A stretch of DNA of 64,000 nucleotides from positions 274,453-338,452 of the forward strand of contig PEZS01000016.1 in assembly GCA_002778785.1 (NCBI GenBank), in the 5' to 3' direction. Both the position numbers and the translations under genes were made by a program. Position 1 is the first letter of the stretch; the number at the start of each line of letters is the position of its first letter. Source of the stretch: Bdellovibrionales bacterium CG10_big_fil_rev_8_21_14_0_10_45_34. Its GTDB lineage: Bacteria > Bdellovibrionota > Bdellovibrionia > Bdellovibrionales > 1-14-0-10-45-34. Below the pieces are notes generated by a model, which searched no databases, was not told the DNA's origin, and saw nothing but the letters and a program-made list of their open reading frames with translations. This document shows, piece after piece, positions 32,034 to 41,778 of the stretch.

Positions 32034-32816
32034 ATGCAACATGATCTCACTTATGCAACTTATTTGAAAACTGATGAGCTACTTGCGCTACAAAGTCCCC
32101 TTTCTGATGAGCCAGAACATGATGAGACGCTGTTTATTGTGATCCATCAAGTGTATGAGCTTTGGTTTAAGCAAATGCTCCACGAGGTTTCACTTCTTCA
32201 AAATTCTCTTGAATCACAAGAGCGAACGCTAGCCCTTAAAACCATGCACCGCATGCTCACGATCCTTAAAACTATGGTTGCTCAGGTAGATATTCTAGAA
32301 ACCATGACTCCCCTTTCATTTGTGTCGTTTCGAGATAGACTAAAGAATTCGAGCGGGTTTCAATCTTCTCAATTTCGCATGTTTGAAGTAAAGCTCGGCA
32401 AGAGAGACACACGAACCTTTTCAAATCTCGCCGATAATTATCGAATCCAGATCGAAGAGCAGTTATCAAAGAACACCCTTTGGGATTCTTTTTTGAAACA
32501 TCTTTCAGATTGTGGAATTAAAATTTCACCAACCTCACTTCAGAGAGACCGCAACAAGGCTATTGAACCTGATACAGCCCTACAAGAAACTCTTATAGAT
32601 ATTTACAAGAAACACCCAGACCTAGCTGAAATTTGTGAAAGAATGGTAGACTTGGACGAAGGACTTCAAGAGTGGCGATACAGACACGTAAAGATGGTCG
32701 AAAGAACAATTGGGGTTAAAATGGGAACCGGAGGTTCTCCGGGAGCCGCTTACTTAAAGACGACATTGTTTACTCCACTTTACCCAGATTTGTGGGATAT
32801 CCGATCTCGCTTTTAG
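32034..32816 (+). CDS. kynA: Tryptophan 2,3-dioxygenase
   Basis: 260 residues from ATG 32034 (AGGAG seven bases upstream). Diagnostic stretches: LTYATYLKTDELLALQ, HDETLFIVIHQVYELWFKQML near residue 29-49, SFVSFRDRL, SSGFQSSQFR, and the C-terminal GTGGSPGAAYLK. It is a haem enzyme that opens the indole ring of tryptophan. With kynB it makes kynurenine; no kynureninase is in this window. Confidence 0.97.
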   Translation: MQHDLTYATYLKTDELLALQSPLSDEPEHDETLFIVIHQVYELWFKQMLHEVSLLQNSLESQERTLALKTMHRMLTILKTMVAQVDILETMTPLSFVSFRDRLKNSSGFQSSQFRMFEVKLGKRDTRTFSNLADNYRIQIEEQLSKNTLWDSFLKHLSDCGIKISPTSLQRDRNKAIEPDTALQETLIDIYKKHPDLAEICERMVDLDEGLQEWRYRHVKMVERTIGVKMGTGGSPGAAYLKTTLFTPLYPDLWDIRSRF

Positions 32817-32982
32817 TCCCATTTTCAATGGTTTTTGAGACGTCTAGCTAACGGGCAAGATATTGCGGGCCCGCTCGGAATAATTCGGAGCAAAGACAGT
32901 CCCTAGACACTCTTGTAGGAAAGATTGACTACCTGGCACCTTCACCTTAAGATAGATGCTATTCCATCAAGTGAGGTCATCT

Positions 32983-34242
32983 ATGTATGTTTTAGACGCG
33001 AAGCGAATTCCATTTTGCAAATCATTTTCTCAGTACACCGGCGTTTCAAATCAAACACTCATGACTCACACATTAAACACACTAGTTAGCTCGGCGAAGC
33101 TTCAGAATGAGAGAATTGGTGATGTGGCATTGGGCGGGGTGATGATGTCACCAGCCGATTGGAATCTAGCAAGAGAATGCGTGCTCGGAACAGAACTTTC
33201 TGCAGACACACCAGCTTACAACGTTCAAAGGGCCTGTGGCACGAGTGTCGAAACGGCATGGCAACTTTCGCTAAAAATTCGCCAAGGACAAATATCTAGC
33301 GCCATCGCAGGTGGAGTTGATACCAACAGTGACTTCCAAGCTACCTTTCCAAAAAGTTTTACAAAGAAGATGCTCCAAGTTCAGGGCGCAAAAACATTGG
33401 GCGCAAGAATTGCCGCCTTCTCAAAAATAGGATTAGCCGATCTAAAGCCACAGTTCCCTGGGGTCGTCGAGCCGCGAACCGGTTTAACAATGGGGCAACA
33501 CACTGAGCTCATGGTAAAAGAATGGAACGTCGGGCGCCAAGAGCAAGATCAACTCAGCTATGAAAGCCATATAAAAGGGGCAAGAGCCTACAAAGAAGGC
33601 TTCTATGATGACCTAGTTACAGAGTTTATGGGAATTCAAAAAGATCTGATTCTACGAGGCGACACGACTCTTGAAAAACTTGCTTCCTTAAAACCGGCCT
33701 TTGATAAGTCTGGCAAAGGAACGCTTACCGCCGGTAACAGCACCGCTCTAACAGACGGAGCTTCTGCCATCTTACTTGGAAACATGGAGTTTGCGAAGTC
33801 CAAGAAGCTCGAGCCATGGGCCGAGTTAGTCGATTTCGAAGTTGCAGCTGTAAATTTTGTTGGAGGTGCCGGGTTATTGATCGCTCCAGCTATAGCCGTC
33901 AGTCGCATGCTCCAAAGAGCTAACCGCTCACTTCAAGATTTTGACTACTACGAAATTCACGAAGCTTTTGCCGGACAAGTTCTTTGCACATTAAAAGCCT
34001 GGGAAGATCCAGAATATTGCCGAGTCACATTAGGTAGAGACAAACCTATGGGCTCCATTGATCGCGATAAGATGAATGTGAAGGGCGGAAGTGTTGCCAT
34101 TGGGCATCCTTTCGCTGCCACCGGCGCAAGAATCATCGGAAGCTTAGCAAAGGCCTTAAGAGGCAATCCCAATAAATATGGCCTCATTTCGGTGTGCACG
34201 GCAGGCGGGATGGGAATTACAGCTATCGTGAAGGGCGTATAA
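32983..34242 (+). CDS. Thiolase (acetyl-CoA acyltransferase, FadI/FadA-like)
   Basis: 419 residues from ATG 32983, with GAGG seven bases before it. The active-site Cys is C85 in NVQRACGTS. The C-terminal motifs are NVKGGSVAIGHPFAATGAR and VCTAGGMG, carrying the catalytic His and second Cys. The length and the insert around residues 130-180 fit the FadI-type beta-oxidation thiolase rather than the short biosynthetic form. It has its own intergenic region of 166 bases after kynA. Confidence 0.93.
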   Translation: MYVLDAKRIPFCKSFSQYTGVSNQTLMTHTLNTLVSSAKLQNERIGDVALGGVMMSPADWNLARECVLGTELSADTPAYNVQRACGTSVETAWQLSLKIRQGQISSAIAGGVDTNSDFQATFPKSFTKKMLQVQGAKTLGARIAAFSKIGLADLKPQFPGVVEPRTGLTMGQHTELMVKEWNVGRQEQDQLSYESHIKGARAYKEGFYDDLVTEFMGIQKDLILRGDTTLEKLASLKPAFDKSGKGTLTAGNSTALTDGASAILLGNMEFAKSKKLEPWAELVDFEVAAVNFVGGAGLLIAPAIAVSRMLQRANRSLQDFDYYEIHEAFAGQVLCTLKAWEDPEYCRVTLGRDKPMGSIDRDKMNVKGGSVAIGHPFAATGARIIGSLAKALRGNPNKYGLISVCTAGGMGITAIVKGV

Positions 34243-34283
34243 GCTGCGACGACACATACAGCTCGCATCTTGTTACAAAACCC

Positions 34284-37200
34284 TTAATGGGCGACCTTCT
34301 TGCGATAGGACATCAGACAAGGAACAACGAACAGAACAAACGCGGTCGATACAAAGATACCACCAATAATAACAAGAGACATTGGTATCCGAGTTTCGCT
34401 GCCAGCCCCCCAGTTCAGGGCGCCTGGCAATGCAGCCGCAATCGTGGAAAACGCCGTCATCAAGACGGGTCGCAACCGCTGGCTGCTTCCTTTTTCGATA
34501 ACTTGTTGCCAACTTAAATTCTCATCAGAATGAGACAATTGCCGGATCACTTCGACAAGCAAAATGCTTCCTTTTAACCCCAAGCCAACTAACAAAACGA
34601 TCCCGATAAAGCTAAAAAGGTTAAGGGTTTGCCCCATTCCGGCCAATGCGATAAACGCGCCAATCAAAGAAAACGGTACGGCTATCAAAGCGATGAGTGG
34701 ATCGACAAAACTGTTAAACTGAGACGCTAAAACCATGTAACTCACGACGATACCTAAGAGTAGAGTAAATATAAGCTCTCGAAACGACTCCTCGAATAAT
34801 TCAGATGATCCAGTAAAAGCTGTGTAGTTAGGTGTTTTAATGATGTCGTTTGAAATCTCTCGAATCAGCTTCATCGCTTCATCTTGAGTCACACCCGTGG
34901 GATTTGCTGAGATGTTAATCGCTCGTTGTCGGTTATCTCTCGTAATTCTAGGAATTGATTCGCCCTCTTCTATTTTAACTAGACGTGAAAGGTCAACCAG
35001 CTCCCCACGATCGTTTCGGACTCTCATTTTTTCAAGAGCTGTTGTATCTTGTCTTAACTCCCTAGGTAGCAACATATATACGTCAACGAGTTTCCCTTCG
35101 TAGCTTAGATCACCGACGCGCGCGCCTCCGTAAAGTACTTGCAAGATTTCACTAATTTGTATGGCTTCAACTCCGAGCTGGCGCGCCACTGTCCTGTCAG
35201 GAATGATTCGAACCTCATTCAGCCCCTCGACTTCGTCTCTACGAATATCTGTAAACTTACCCGACGATTTTATAGCATCTTCTAGTTGTTTTGAAATTTG
35301 ACGTAAGTCTTCCCATGCGGGCCCTTTCACTGCTAACTCAATCCCGTATCCGCCTCCGATAAACGACACACTCGAAGAGGCCCTCACAAACCCTCGAAGT
35401 CCGTCTATGTTAGAAATTTCTTTTCGAAGTTCATCTGCAATGTCCTTGCTGCTGAGGCCACCAGCCCCTCTGTGGCGCTGTTCTTTGAGAGTAACAAAAG
35501 AAAAAGCAGTATTGCTCTCACCGCCTCCAAATCCACCAACAGTTACGTAGAAACGATCAATGTACTCTTTGCTTGCTAAAACTTCTTCGAACTTTTTTAC
35601 CTTACCATCGGTCCAAGCAAGTGAAGATCCGGGAGCTGTTTTTAGTTGCAAAAAAAGTCTCGACTCATCAACGTCCGGCGCCAACTCCTTAGGCACATAG
35701 AGAGCCAACATTCCGCCAATAGCCAGCACTAACGTGGCAAACAAAAGTACAATCTTGCGGCGGCCTAACGCCCAATGAAGAGCACTACCGTAACTCTTCG
35801 TCAAAGATTCAAGCCACCGCTCAATCGCCTTTCCAAACTTTGAAGTTCGCTGGCTGGTTCCCATGAATTGTGAGCATCGCATCGGAGTTAGAGTGAGAGC
35901 CTCAAGAGCTGAAATAAGCACGGCCACGGATATTGTGACAGAAAATTCAAACAGAAATCTGCCGATAAGGCCGCGGACGAAGGCAACAGGTAAAAACACC
36001 GCTACCAAACTCAATGTGGTTGCTAGTACCGCCAGCATAATTTCTTTACTACCCTTCAATGAAGCCGTTACCCGATCTTCACCGAGCTGTCTGCGGCGAG
36101 TGATGTTTTCTAAGACAATAATTGCATCATCGACGACGACACCAACTGCAAGAGATAGAGCAAGCAGTGTAAGTGTGTTCAAAGTAAAACCGAACGCGTT
36201 CAAAATGATGAAGGATCCCAATATTGATGTGGGAATGGCCAACAACACGTTGATCGTCGAGGAAAGGTTTCCTAAAAAGAACCAGCAGACGATTCCAGTA
36301 AAAAGTGATGCCAAAATGAGAGTTAGAATAAGCTCATGAACCGACTCTTCAATAAAGGGTGTACTATCAAACGAGACAGAGAGACTGACACCTTCGGGTA
36401 AGATTTTCGTAATTTCCTCTGCCCGTTCCTTTACCCTATTTGCCACTTCAACAGTATTGGATCCTCTCTGTTTCCTAATTCCAATTCCAATTGCAGTTCG
36501 GCCGTTGAAACGAGAGATTCTCGCTTTGTCGATCAAGCCATATTCTGTATTCGTCACTTCTGACATCATTGTAGGCCGATAATTTGGTGAACCACCTCTT
36601 TTTTGAACGGGCAATCTACCAATATCACTCAGGTCCGTGACCTCGCCCAAAAAGCGTAATTGACGTTCTGTCTTTTCGTTTTCAATTGTGCCCGCCGGAA
36701 GCTCGAGGTTTTGTCTTTGAATTGTACTTCTGAGATCTTCAATAGACAGTTCCAGATTCTTCAGTCGATCCAGTTTTGGTTCGATGTTAATCGCCGGGTC
36801 GGAGTAGCCACCCAGTATGACCTCAGCCACCCCAGATATTACCGTGAACTGATCCCTCAATCGGTCTCTGACAAGTTCCGACAACTGCATATCCGATAAC
36901 GAATCAGAGTTCACCGACATCCAAAGAATCGGCCGATCATTGGGATTCGATTTTCTCACGGAAGGTGGCTCTACGTCTTGAGGTAGGCGCGACTGGACTC
37001 TGGCCAATTGCGTTTGAACTTCTTGAACGGCGATATCAATGTCCTTTTCAAGATCGAACTCTAAACTTATATCTCCCCCGCCAGGCGCTGCCGAGGAGGT
37101 CATGCGCCGAATCCCAGCGATAGCTACGAGACTACCCTCAATCGTGTCGATAAGTTCCCGTTCGATGACCTCGGCTGTGGCTCCTCTATAGTCGATAGAG

Positions 37201-37340
37201 ACGTTTACATTCGGGTAATCAACGTCAGGGTTTTGTGCAATCCCAAGCCTAGTGAAGGACACATAGCCGAAGATGATCAAAAACGACATGATCATCCAAG
37301 CAAATACGGGATTGCGAATGGATATTTCTGGTAAGTTCAA
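34284..37340 (-). CDS. RND-family efflux permease (AcrB/HAE1-like)
   Basis: 1018 residues. N-terminal helix PVFAWMIMSFLIIFGYVSF, then two porter loops separated by membrane clusters, with the D-D motif of the proton relay in SLAVGVVVDDAIIVLEN. The final helices end with FVLFVVPCLMSY. It is a proton-driven trimer in the inner membrane. Its start overlaps the stop of the outer-membrane factor gene by four bases. No periplasmic adaptor gene is adjacent, which is unusual. Confidence 0.94.
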   Translation of the reverse strand: MNLPEISIRNPVFAWMIMSFLIIFGYVSFTRLGIAQNPDVDYPNVNVSIDYRGATAEVIERELIDTIEGSLVAIAGIRRMTSSAAPGGGDISLEFDLEKDIDIAVQEVQTQLARVQSRLPQDVEPPSVRKSNPNDRPILWMSVNSDSLSDMQLSELVRDRLRDQFTVISGVAEVILGGYSDPAINIEPKLDRLKNLELSIEDLRSTIQRQNLELPAGTIENEKTERQLRFLGEVTDLSDIGRLPVQKRGGSPNYRPTMMSEVTNTEYGLIDKARISRFNGRTAIGIGIRKQRGSNTVEVANRVKERAEEITKILPEGVSLSVSFDSTPFIEESVHELILTLILASLFTGIVCWFFLGNLSSTINVLLAIPTSILGSFIILNAFGFTLNTLTLLALSLAVGVVVDDAIIVLENITRRRQLGEDRVTASLKGSKEIMLAVLATTLSLVAVFLPVAFVRGLIGRFLFEFSVTISVAVLISALEALTLTPMRCSQFMGTSQRTSKFGKAIERWLESLTKSYGSALHWALGRRKIVLLFATLVLAIGGMLALYVPKELAPDVDESRLFLQLKTAPGSSLAWTDGKVKKFEEVLASKEYIDRFYVTVGGFGGGESNTAFSFVTLKEQRHRGAGGLSSKDIADELRKEISNIDGLRGFVRASSSVSFIGGGYGIELAVKGPAWEDLRQISKQLEDAIKSSGKFTDIRRDEVEGLNEVRIIPDRTVARQLGVEAIQISEILQVLYGGARVGDLSYEGKLVDVYMLLPRELRQDTTALEKMRVRNDRGELVDLSRLVKIEEGESIPRITRDNRQRAINISANPTGVTQDEAMKLIREISNDIIKTPNYTAFTGSSELFEESFRELIFTLLLGIVVSYMVLASQFNSFVDPLIALIAVPFSLIGAFIALAGMGQTLNLFSFIGIVLLVGLGLKGSILLVEVIRQLSHSDENLSWQQVIEKGSSQRLRPVLMTAFSTIAAALPGALNWGAGSETRIPMSLVIIGGIFVSTAFVLFVVPCLMSYRKKVAH

Positions 37341-38701
37341 TAATCCCCCGTTGCAGCGGCGCTAATAGCATTCCATTCGAAAGTCAAAAGAGACAGGTCC
37401 AGGGTCGACTGCAAGTAATCGCGCTTCACTTGCCAGTATTCTCTTTCGTACTGATTGACCTCAAGAAGCGGAATCGCACCCGAAAGGTACTCGCGCTCCT
37501 TCATCTGGTAGGCTTTAGTCATGAGTACACTTGCTTTTTGATATCGTTCATTGGCTTGCTTAAGCTGTCGATATTGCCGAATCAAGCCTTTAAGCTTCTC
37601 AGTAATTTCTCGCCGGAGTAGTTCATAGTCGCGCTCAAGTGCAACTTTAGTGTAGGCTTCTTCTCTTGTGGCGCTCATTACCGTCATTCCAGAAAACAGC
37701 GGAATCGTAAGTACCAACGAGATATCCCATTTCGAATCAGCAAGAATACCCGGCCTCTCCAGATAGTAGTTCCCGGAAAGCTCCAGTGTCGGCCAATGAC
37801 CACTGCGAGCAATATCAACAGATTCTTGCTGTGCCTGAATCCGCTTATTAAGAGCAAGAAGAGACGGATGCGAGGTTACGATTGCCTCAACTGCATTTTC
37901 AGACGGTGCCTTAACCACATTCGCTGACTCATACTGCGGCACCTCTTGCTCAAATCCCAAACGGCTTCTCCACTCAATCAGTTTCAAATCATGATTAACT
38001 TCGTTAGCCTGCGTCTGAGCTGAGATTGTTTCTAGTTGAGCTTGCGTGAGTAAAAGCTCCGACGGCGCGAACCTCCCGATACGAACTTTGTTTCTCATGG
38101 TTTGATATCGACTCTGTAGGGTTCCTTGAATATCTTTCGCAATCTCAGTCAGTCGGTTCAGATAGAAGGTCTCAATATGCAGCTTTCCAACTGAAATCTT
38201 CTCGTTGAGCTTTACAGCCGCGAGGTCGTGTTCAGCTCCTTCTAAGTTGTGCTTTGTTTGCTGTAAAAAATCCCATTCCGCTCCTCCCATAAAAATCGGC
38301 TGGGTGGCTGAAAAGGCACTGGTTCTTTGCTCCTGCAGGCGAAAAGCTCTTGGGATTTCGCTTCCTGGGGCAGCAGGCGGTATATCCTGACGCTGCCACT
38401 GCTTGCGGAATTCGATGGTAGGAAACAAAGCTCCTCGGGCTTTGTTGTGGGACAGCTCAAGTCTTGATTTGATTGCCGTTTGTCTGCCGACAGCCTCACT
38501 TCGCTCGATTCCCTTCTCGACTGCGGTCTCTAGGGGCACTGTTTTCGCCAACAGTTCAACACATATGAGAGGCGATATCGGGCTCACGAGTAAGATGGCA
38601 ATCAAGTTACGCAATAGTCCAAATGTGAAGGGACCAGCTAAAGCTCTTGAAATTAGTTTTTCATTGCCCACTACTGCATTTCCAAAGTCTAATGTTTCCA
38701 T
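37337..38701 (-). CDS. TolC-like outer-membrane efflux protein
   Basis: About 454 residues from the ATG at 38701. Two helical TolC-type repeats are visible, with VPLETAVEKGIERSEAV and TEKLKGLIRQYRQLKQANERYQKASVLM, and a hydrophobic lead (LLRNLIAILLVSPISPL) that would act as a signal peptide. The start is uncertain: ATG 38701 abuts the ATG of the divergent gene at 38702, leaving no room for promoters. The TTG at 38614 (GGA five bases upstream) would place the signal peptide at the very N-terminus and leave 87 bases between genes. Confidence 0.86.
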   Translation of the reverse strand: METLDFGNAVVGNEKLISRALAGPFTFGLLRNLIAILLVSPISPLICVELLAKTVPLETAVEKGIERSEAVGRQTAIKSRLELSHNKARGALFPTIEFRKQWQRQDIPPAAPGSEIPRAFRLQEQRTSAFSATQPIFMGGAEWDFLQQTKHNLEGAEHDLAAVKLNEKISVGKLHIETFYLNRLTEIAKDIQGTLQSRYQTMRNKVRIGRFAPSELLLTQAQLETISAQTQANEVNHDLKLIEWRSRLGFEQEVPQYESANVVKAPSENAVEAIVTSHPSLLALNKRIQAQQESVDIARSGHWPTLELSGNYYLERPGILADSKWDISLVLTIPLFSGMTVMSATREEAYTKVALERDYELLRREITEKLKGLIRQYRQLKQANERYQKASVLMTKAYQMKEREYLSGAIPLLEVNQYEREYWQVKRDYLQSTLDLSLLTFEWNAISAAATGDY

Positions 38702-40645
38702 ATGGCACACATCGTAATTTTGGAGCCGGATTCCAGAATTCGCCAACAAATTAAAAAATGGCTCCTCGAAGTTGATCCCGGCCACCAGATAACAGAATAC
38801 AGTTCCGAGCTGAATTGGAAACAAATACATTCTGAAACCAATACAAAGAGCAGCGCAGCGAAATTGACCTCACCTGTTAATTTGTTCATTTCAGCCGTTT
38901 ATTCTCTAGAAGAGTCCGCGGTTGACTGGACCGTGTTCCTTCACGATTGGCTAAGAGGGCGTCAGCTGTTTCCATCTGAAGAACAACCGACAAGACATAT
39001 TCTGTTGAAATATGAAGACGACGGAATCGAAAAAGGCGAGCTACAAAATCCTCTCGTTGACGATCTTATCTACATCCCGCTAGATCAACAGTTGTTTCTG
39101 CAAAAGGTCTACATCTGTCTTAATCTACCTAAGAAAACATCTGCTCAGTTTCTCTATGACAATGCCACAAAGTTAAAAATAGAGATGTCAAAGAAAACAT
39201 CTATCGATCGACTCTCAGAGTTCGGACTCGCTATATTTAATCCAGTGCCAATTACGAAGCGAGTAGTGGGTCACTTTTTTTTGAAGCTTCCCCACATGAA
39301 CGAGCCTATTTCGCTTTTTGGCAAGGCGACGTTTTGTGACGATCACCCGGAGCAGAAGGGTTACCTTGTCTTCTTTAACTTTTTTGGCCTCAGTAGAAAC
39401 TTACAACACGAGATTCGAACCTATTTACACAGCTTTCCTGACTACCATCCTTTAAAGAGCGAGGACCCTTCGAGCTTCTCTCCCCCCACGGATATTACAA
39501 GAAAACAGCTAGAAAGAGTTGTTGTTGTACTTACAAGGGACCCTGAAAAGGCGCGCAGGATGTCTGATATTCTCCAAAGCTCTCTTTCACACTTTCAAGT
39601 AATAGAGGCGCCCTCTTTAGGTTTTTTTCTTAAACGCTACCTCGAGAAAAAATCGTTTACCTACAAATGGGTGCTTGCAGCTGCCGACGAAGATAACACT
39701 TTGAATATTCATCTCACTCTAAAAGACGGATCGATTACTGCAGTCGAAATAAAGAAAAGCCAGCCCGAGTCTGAAAAATTCATCGATTGGCCCCACGAAG
39801 AGCTGGTGGCGGATAAAGATGCTTTTAAAAAAATGATTTCGAACAAAGATGCAGTCGAACTATTTGAAGAAACTTTTCTAAATGTGAAAATGGGTTCTAC
39901 ATCTCGAATCTGTATACCGATTGCCTCGAAGTCAGGTGAACAGACGCTTGTGAAAGTGGAAGTTAGATTGTCGAGGAGTCATTACACGGTAACTTTCTCG
40001 CCGCCAGATGAAGAGCAAGTTAAGATACTCGATCGCAAACTCGACCGTCTTGATGCCATTATCATGGACGACGAACTTCTTTTGGGCGTTGATCTATCTT
40101 CTTGGATTGTAGGTGTGAGGGAACTCTGTCGAAAAAACAAAATAATTGGGCCTAAGAGCTGGATTCCCCTTTTTCTGTACACTTCTCAGTCCGATCACCC
40201 CGAAACGAAAAAATATATCAACGAAGCCGTTACTAATATTTTCTATGATCCCATCGACATTCGTTTTTTCATTTATGCTCTGTCAGTTAACCTTGAGTCA
40301 CCGTACACGATATACAATCATCAGAACATTGTGTGGAAGTCCACCAACCTTCCCGTCTACGTGGCTAAGGAGACTCAATGCGAATTCATTTCGGAATTTG
40401 GAGCCACAATCCGGCACCCGCGACCACTCAAACCCGGAAGCTATTTGTACCTTCACCGAGAGATCTACGACCGGGCCCCTAATAAGAACCTCATGTGCCG
40501 AATCTATTTTGTTGAAGAAGATCAATCTACAAAAGAGTGGTTGTGCTCTATGAGTTACTTTGGCGTGACAGAGAGCTTTCTTAAAGAAGCACGCCGATGG
40601 ATTCGGGAAGTGTATGCGGACAAGAAGTCCAAGGAAGATACATAG
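38702..40645 (+). CDS. Large protein with response-regulator-like and PilZ-like domains
   Basis: 647 residues. Residues 1-~125 look like a receiver domain (HIVILEPDSRIRQQIKKWL). About 165-255 is PilZ-like (DRLSEFGLAIFNPVP, then YLVFFNFFG). A second receiver-like region lies at about 440-535 (AIIMDDELLLGVDL, PLFLYTS), followed by another PilZ-like region to ~640. The receiver phosphorylation Asp is not clear. Two REC-like and two PilZ-like parts in one chain is unusual, and suggests a scaffold responding to c-di-GMP. No ribosome binding site is visible before ATG. Confidence 0.78.
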   Translation: MAHIVILEPDSRIRQQIKKWLLEVDPGHQITEYSSELNWKQIHSETNTKSSAAKLTSPVNLFISAVYSLEESAVDWTVFLHDWLRGRQLFPSEEQPTRHILLKYEDDGIEKGELQNPLVDDLIYIPLDQQLFLQKVYICLNLPKKTSAQFLYDNATKLKIEMSKKTSIDRLSEFGLAIFNPVPITKRVVGHFFLKLPHMNEPISLFGKATFCDDHPEQKGYLVFFNFFGLSRNLQHEIRTYLHSFPDYHPLKSEDPSSFSPPTDITRKQLERVVVVLTRDPEKARRMSDILQSSLSHFQVIEAPSLGFFLKRYLEKKSFTYKWVLAAADEDNTLNIHLTLKDGSITAVEIKKSQPESEKFIDWPHEELVADKDAFKKMISNKDAVELFEETFLNVKMGSTSRICIPIASKSGEQTLVKVEVRLSRSHYTVTFSPPDEEQVKILDRKLDRLDAIIMDDELLLGVDLSSWIVGVRELCRKNKIIGPKSWIPLFLYTSQSDHPETKKYINEAVTNIFYDPIDIRFFIYALSVNLESPYTIYNHQNIVWKSTNLPVYVAKETQCEFISEFGATIRHPRPLKPGSYLYLHREIYDRAPNKNLMCRIYFVEEDQSTKEWLCSMSYFGVTESFLKEARRWIREVYADKKSKEDT

Positions 40646-40774
40646 GAAGTGTGTGGGCGGGCGTGCCGACAAAGTAGCATGCGGGTGAGTTCATGTTCTA
40701 AGACGCGTAGCGGGTGAGCTGGGTGCAAATAAACTCGTAAGTTAGTATATGGGTGCACTGGTGAGTTAGCGAAA

Positions 40775-41218
40775 TCAGAAAGGCCACGTTTCAGATACGT
40801 AGTCTTCAAGATCGTTGATAGTTTTGTCTCTGATTTCTAGAATAAAAGACGTCAAATCTAAAAGCGACAGTAAACCAACTGGCTCCTGTTTTTCTGATAT
40901 GATAGCCAAATGTCTTATCTGACGGTCTCTCATGACTTCCAACGCTTGTTCAACTGAAGACTCTTGATCGATATCGATTAGCGGCTGAGTCATGACCTCT
41001 CTCACTGTCGTTTTTTGGGGATCTCTACCCTCTAACACAATTCGGCGTGCATAGTCTCTTTCAGAAAAAATCCCTACCGCAGCCGCTTTGTTGGTAACGA
41101 GTAGCGCTCCCAAATTTTCCTTGGCCAACGTTTCAAGAGCATCAAACACACTGGCGGTTTGCTCGATTGTGTATATTCTCTGCTTTTTAGCTGCCAACAC
41201 TTCCGCGACTGTTTTCAC
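40775..41218 (-). CDS. CBS-domain pair protein
   Basis: 147 residues made of two CBS domains: AAKKQRIYTIEQTASVFDAL...GALLVTNKAAAVGIFSERDYARRIVL and VREVMTQPLIDIDQESSVEQALEVM...IRHLAIISEKQEPVGLLSLLDL. Such stand-alone pairs bind adenosine nucleotides and act as energy sensors for a partner enzyme. The partner is not evident here. The intergenic region downstream holds several GGGTGAG-type short repeats. Confidence 0.9.
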   Translation of the reverse strand: MKTVAEVLAAKKQRIYTIEQTASVFDALETLAKENLGALLVTNKAAAVGIFSERDYARRIVLEGRDPQKTTVREVMTQPLIDIDQESSVEQALEVMRDRQIRHLAIISEKQEPVGLLSLLDLTSFILEIRDKTINDLEDYVSETWPF

Positions 41219-41363
41219 GCCTTAGATTTCTCCGTAAAATGCAAATCTTGCTTATTAGATAACTTTACACGACAATGGTAAGAAAAATCCATGGTTTTGC
41301 TGCAAACAAGACTACGGAAACTTTCACTTTTTTTTGACACAAGCAGGCGACTGGGAGCGCATC

Positions 41364-41654
41364 TTGAACCTTAGGGAAAAACTCACAAAAGAATTGCTGG
41401 TCGCACCATGGAAGGACATCAGACCCCACTTTGAGGCTGGCCGAGTGTACGTTGTTTCAGAGGATCTGGAGCTAATTGAGGTTGCCGTACGAATGGTCGA
41501 CGATGACGTGACGCAAATTCAATCTTGGATCATTTCTGGCCAAATCACCCCTCCGAATGAAATACAAATTCGAAGCTTTGACCAGTCACCAGAGAAAACT
41601 TTTTCACTCCTCATTGTGCAGCCCTATGTGCTGCTTCAAGAGCGAGCTCATTAA
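41364..41654 (+). CDS. DUF2288 family protein
   Basis: 97 residues from the TTG at 41364, which has GGGAG six bases upstream; the frame is open to 41334 but without a site. The sequence follows the DUF2288 pattern: W-K-DIRPHFEAGRVYVVSEDLELIEVAVRMVDDD, then QSWIISGQI and the ending FSLLIVQPYVLLQE. The family's function is unknown. It stands alone between a CBS protein (divergent) and the OmpA-like lipoprotein. Confidence 0.83.
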   Translation: MNLREKLTKELLVAPWKDIRPHFEAGRVYVVSEDLELIEVAVRMVDDDVTQIQSWIISGQITPPNEIQIRSFDQSPEKTFSLLIVQPYVLLQERAH

Positions 41655-41778
41655 AGGCTTGATCCTTCTAACTGACTGAGCAACAATTTTGACAATACTT
41701 TTGCGTGCGATGCCGAGACATTTAATGCCATTGTACAAATTTTTTTGTAATTAAAAGTAAATGTAAAGGGAGGCCACT

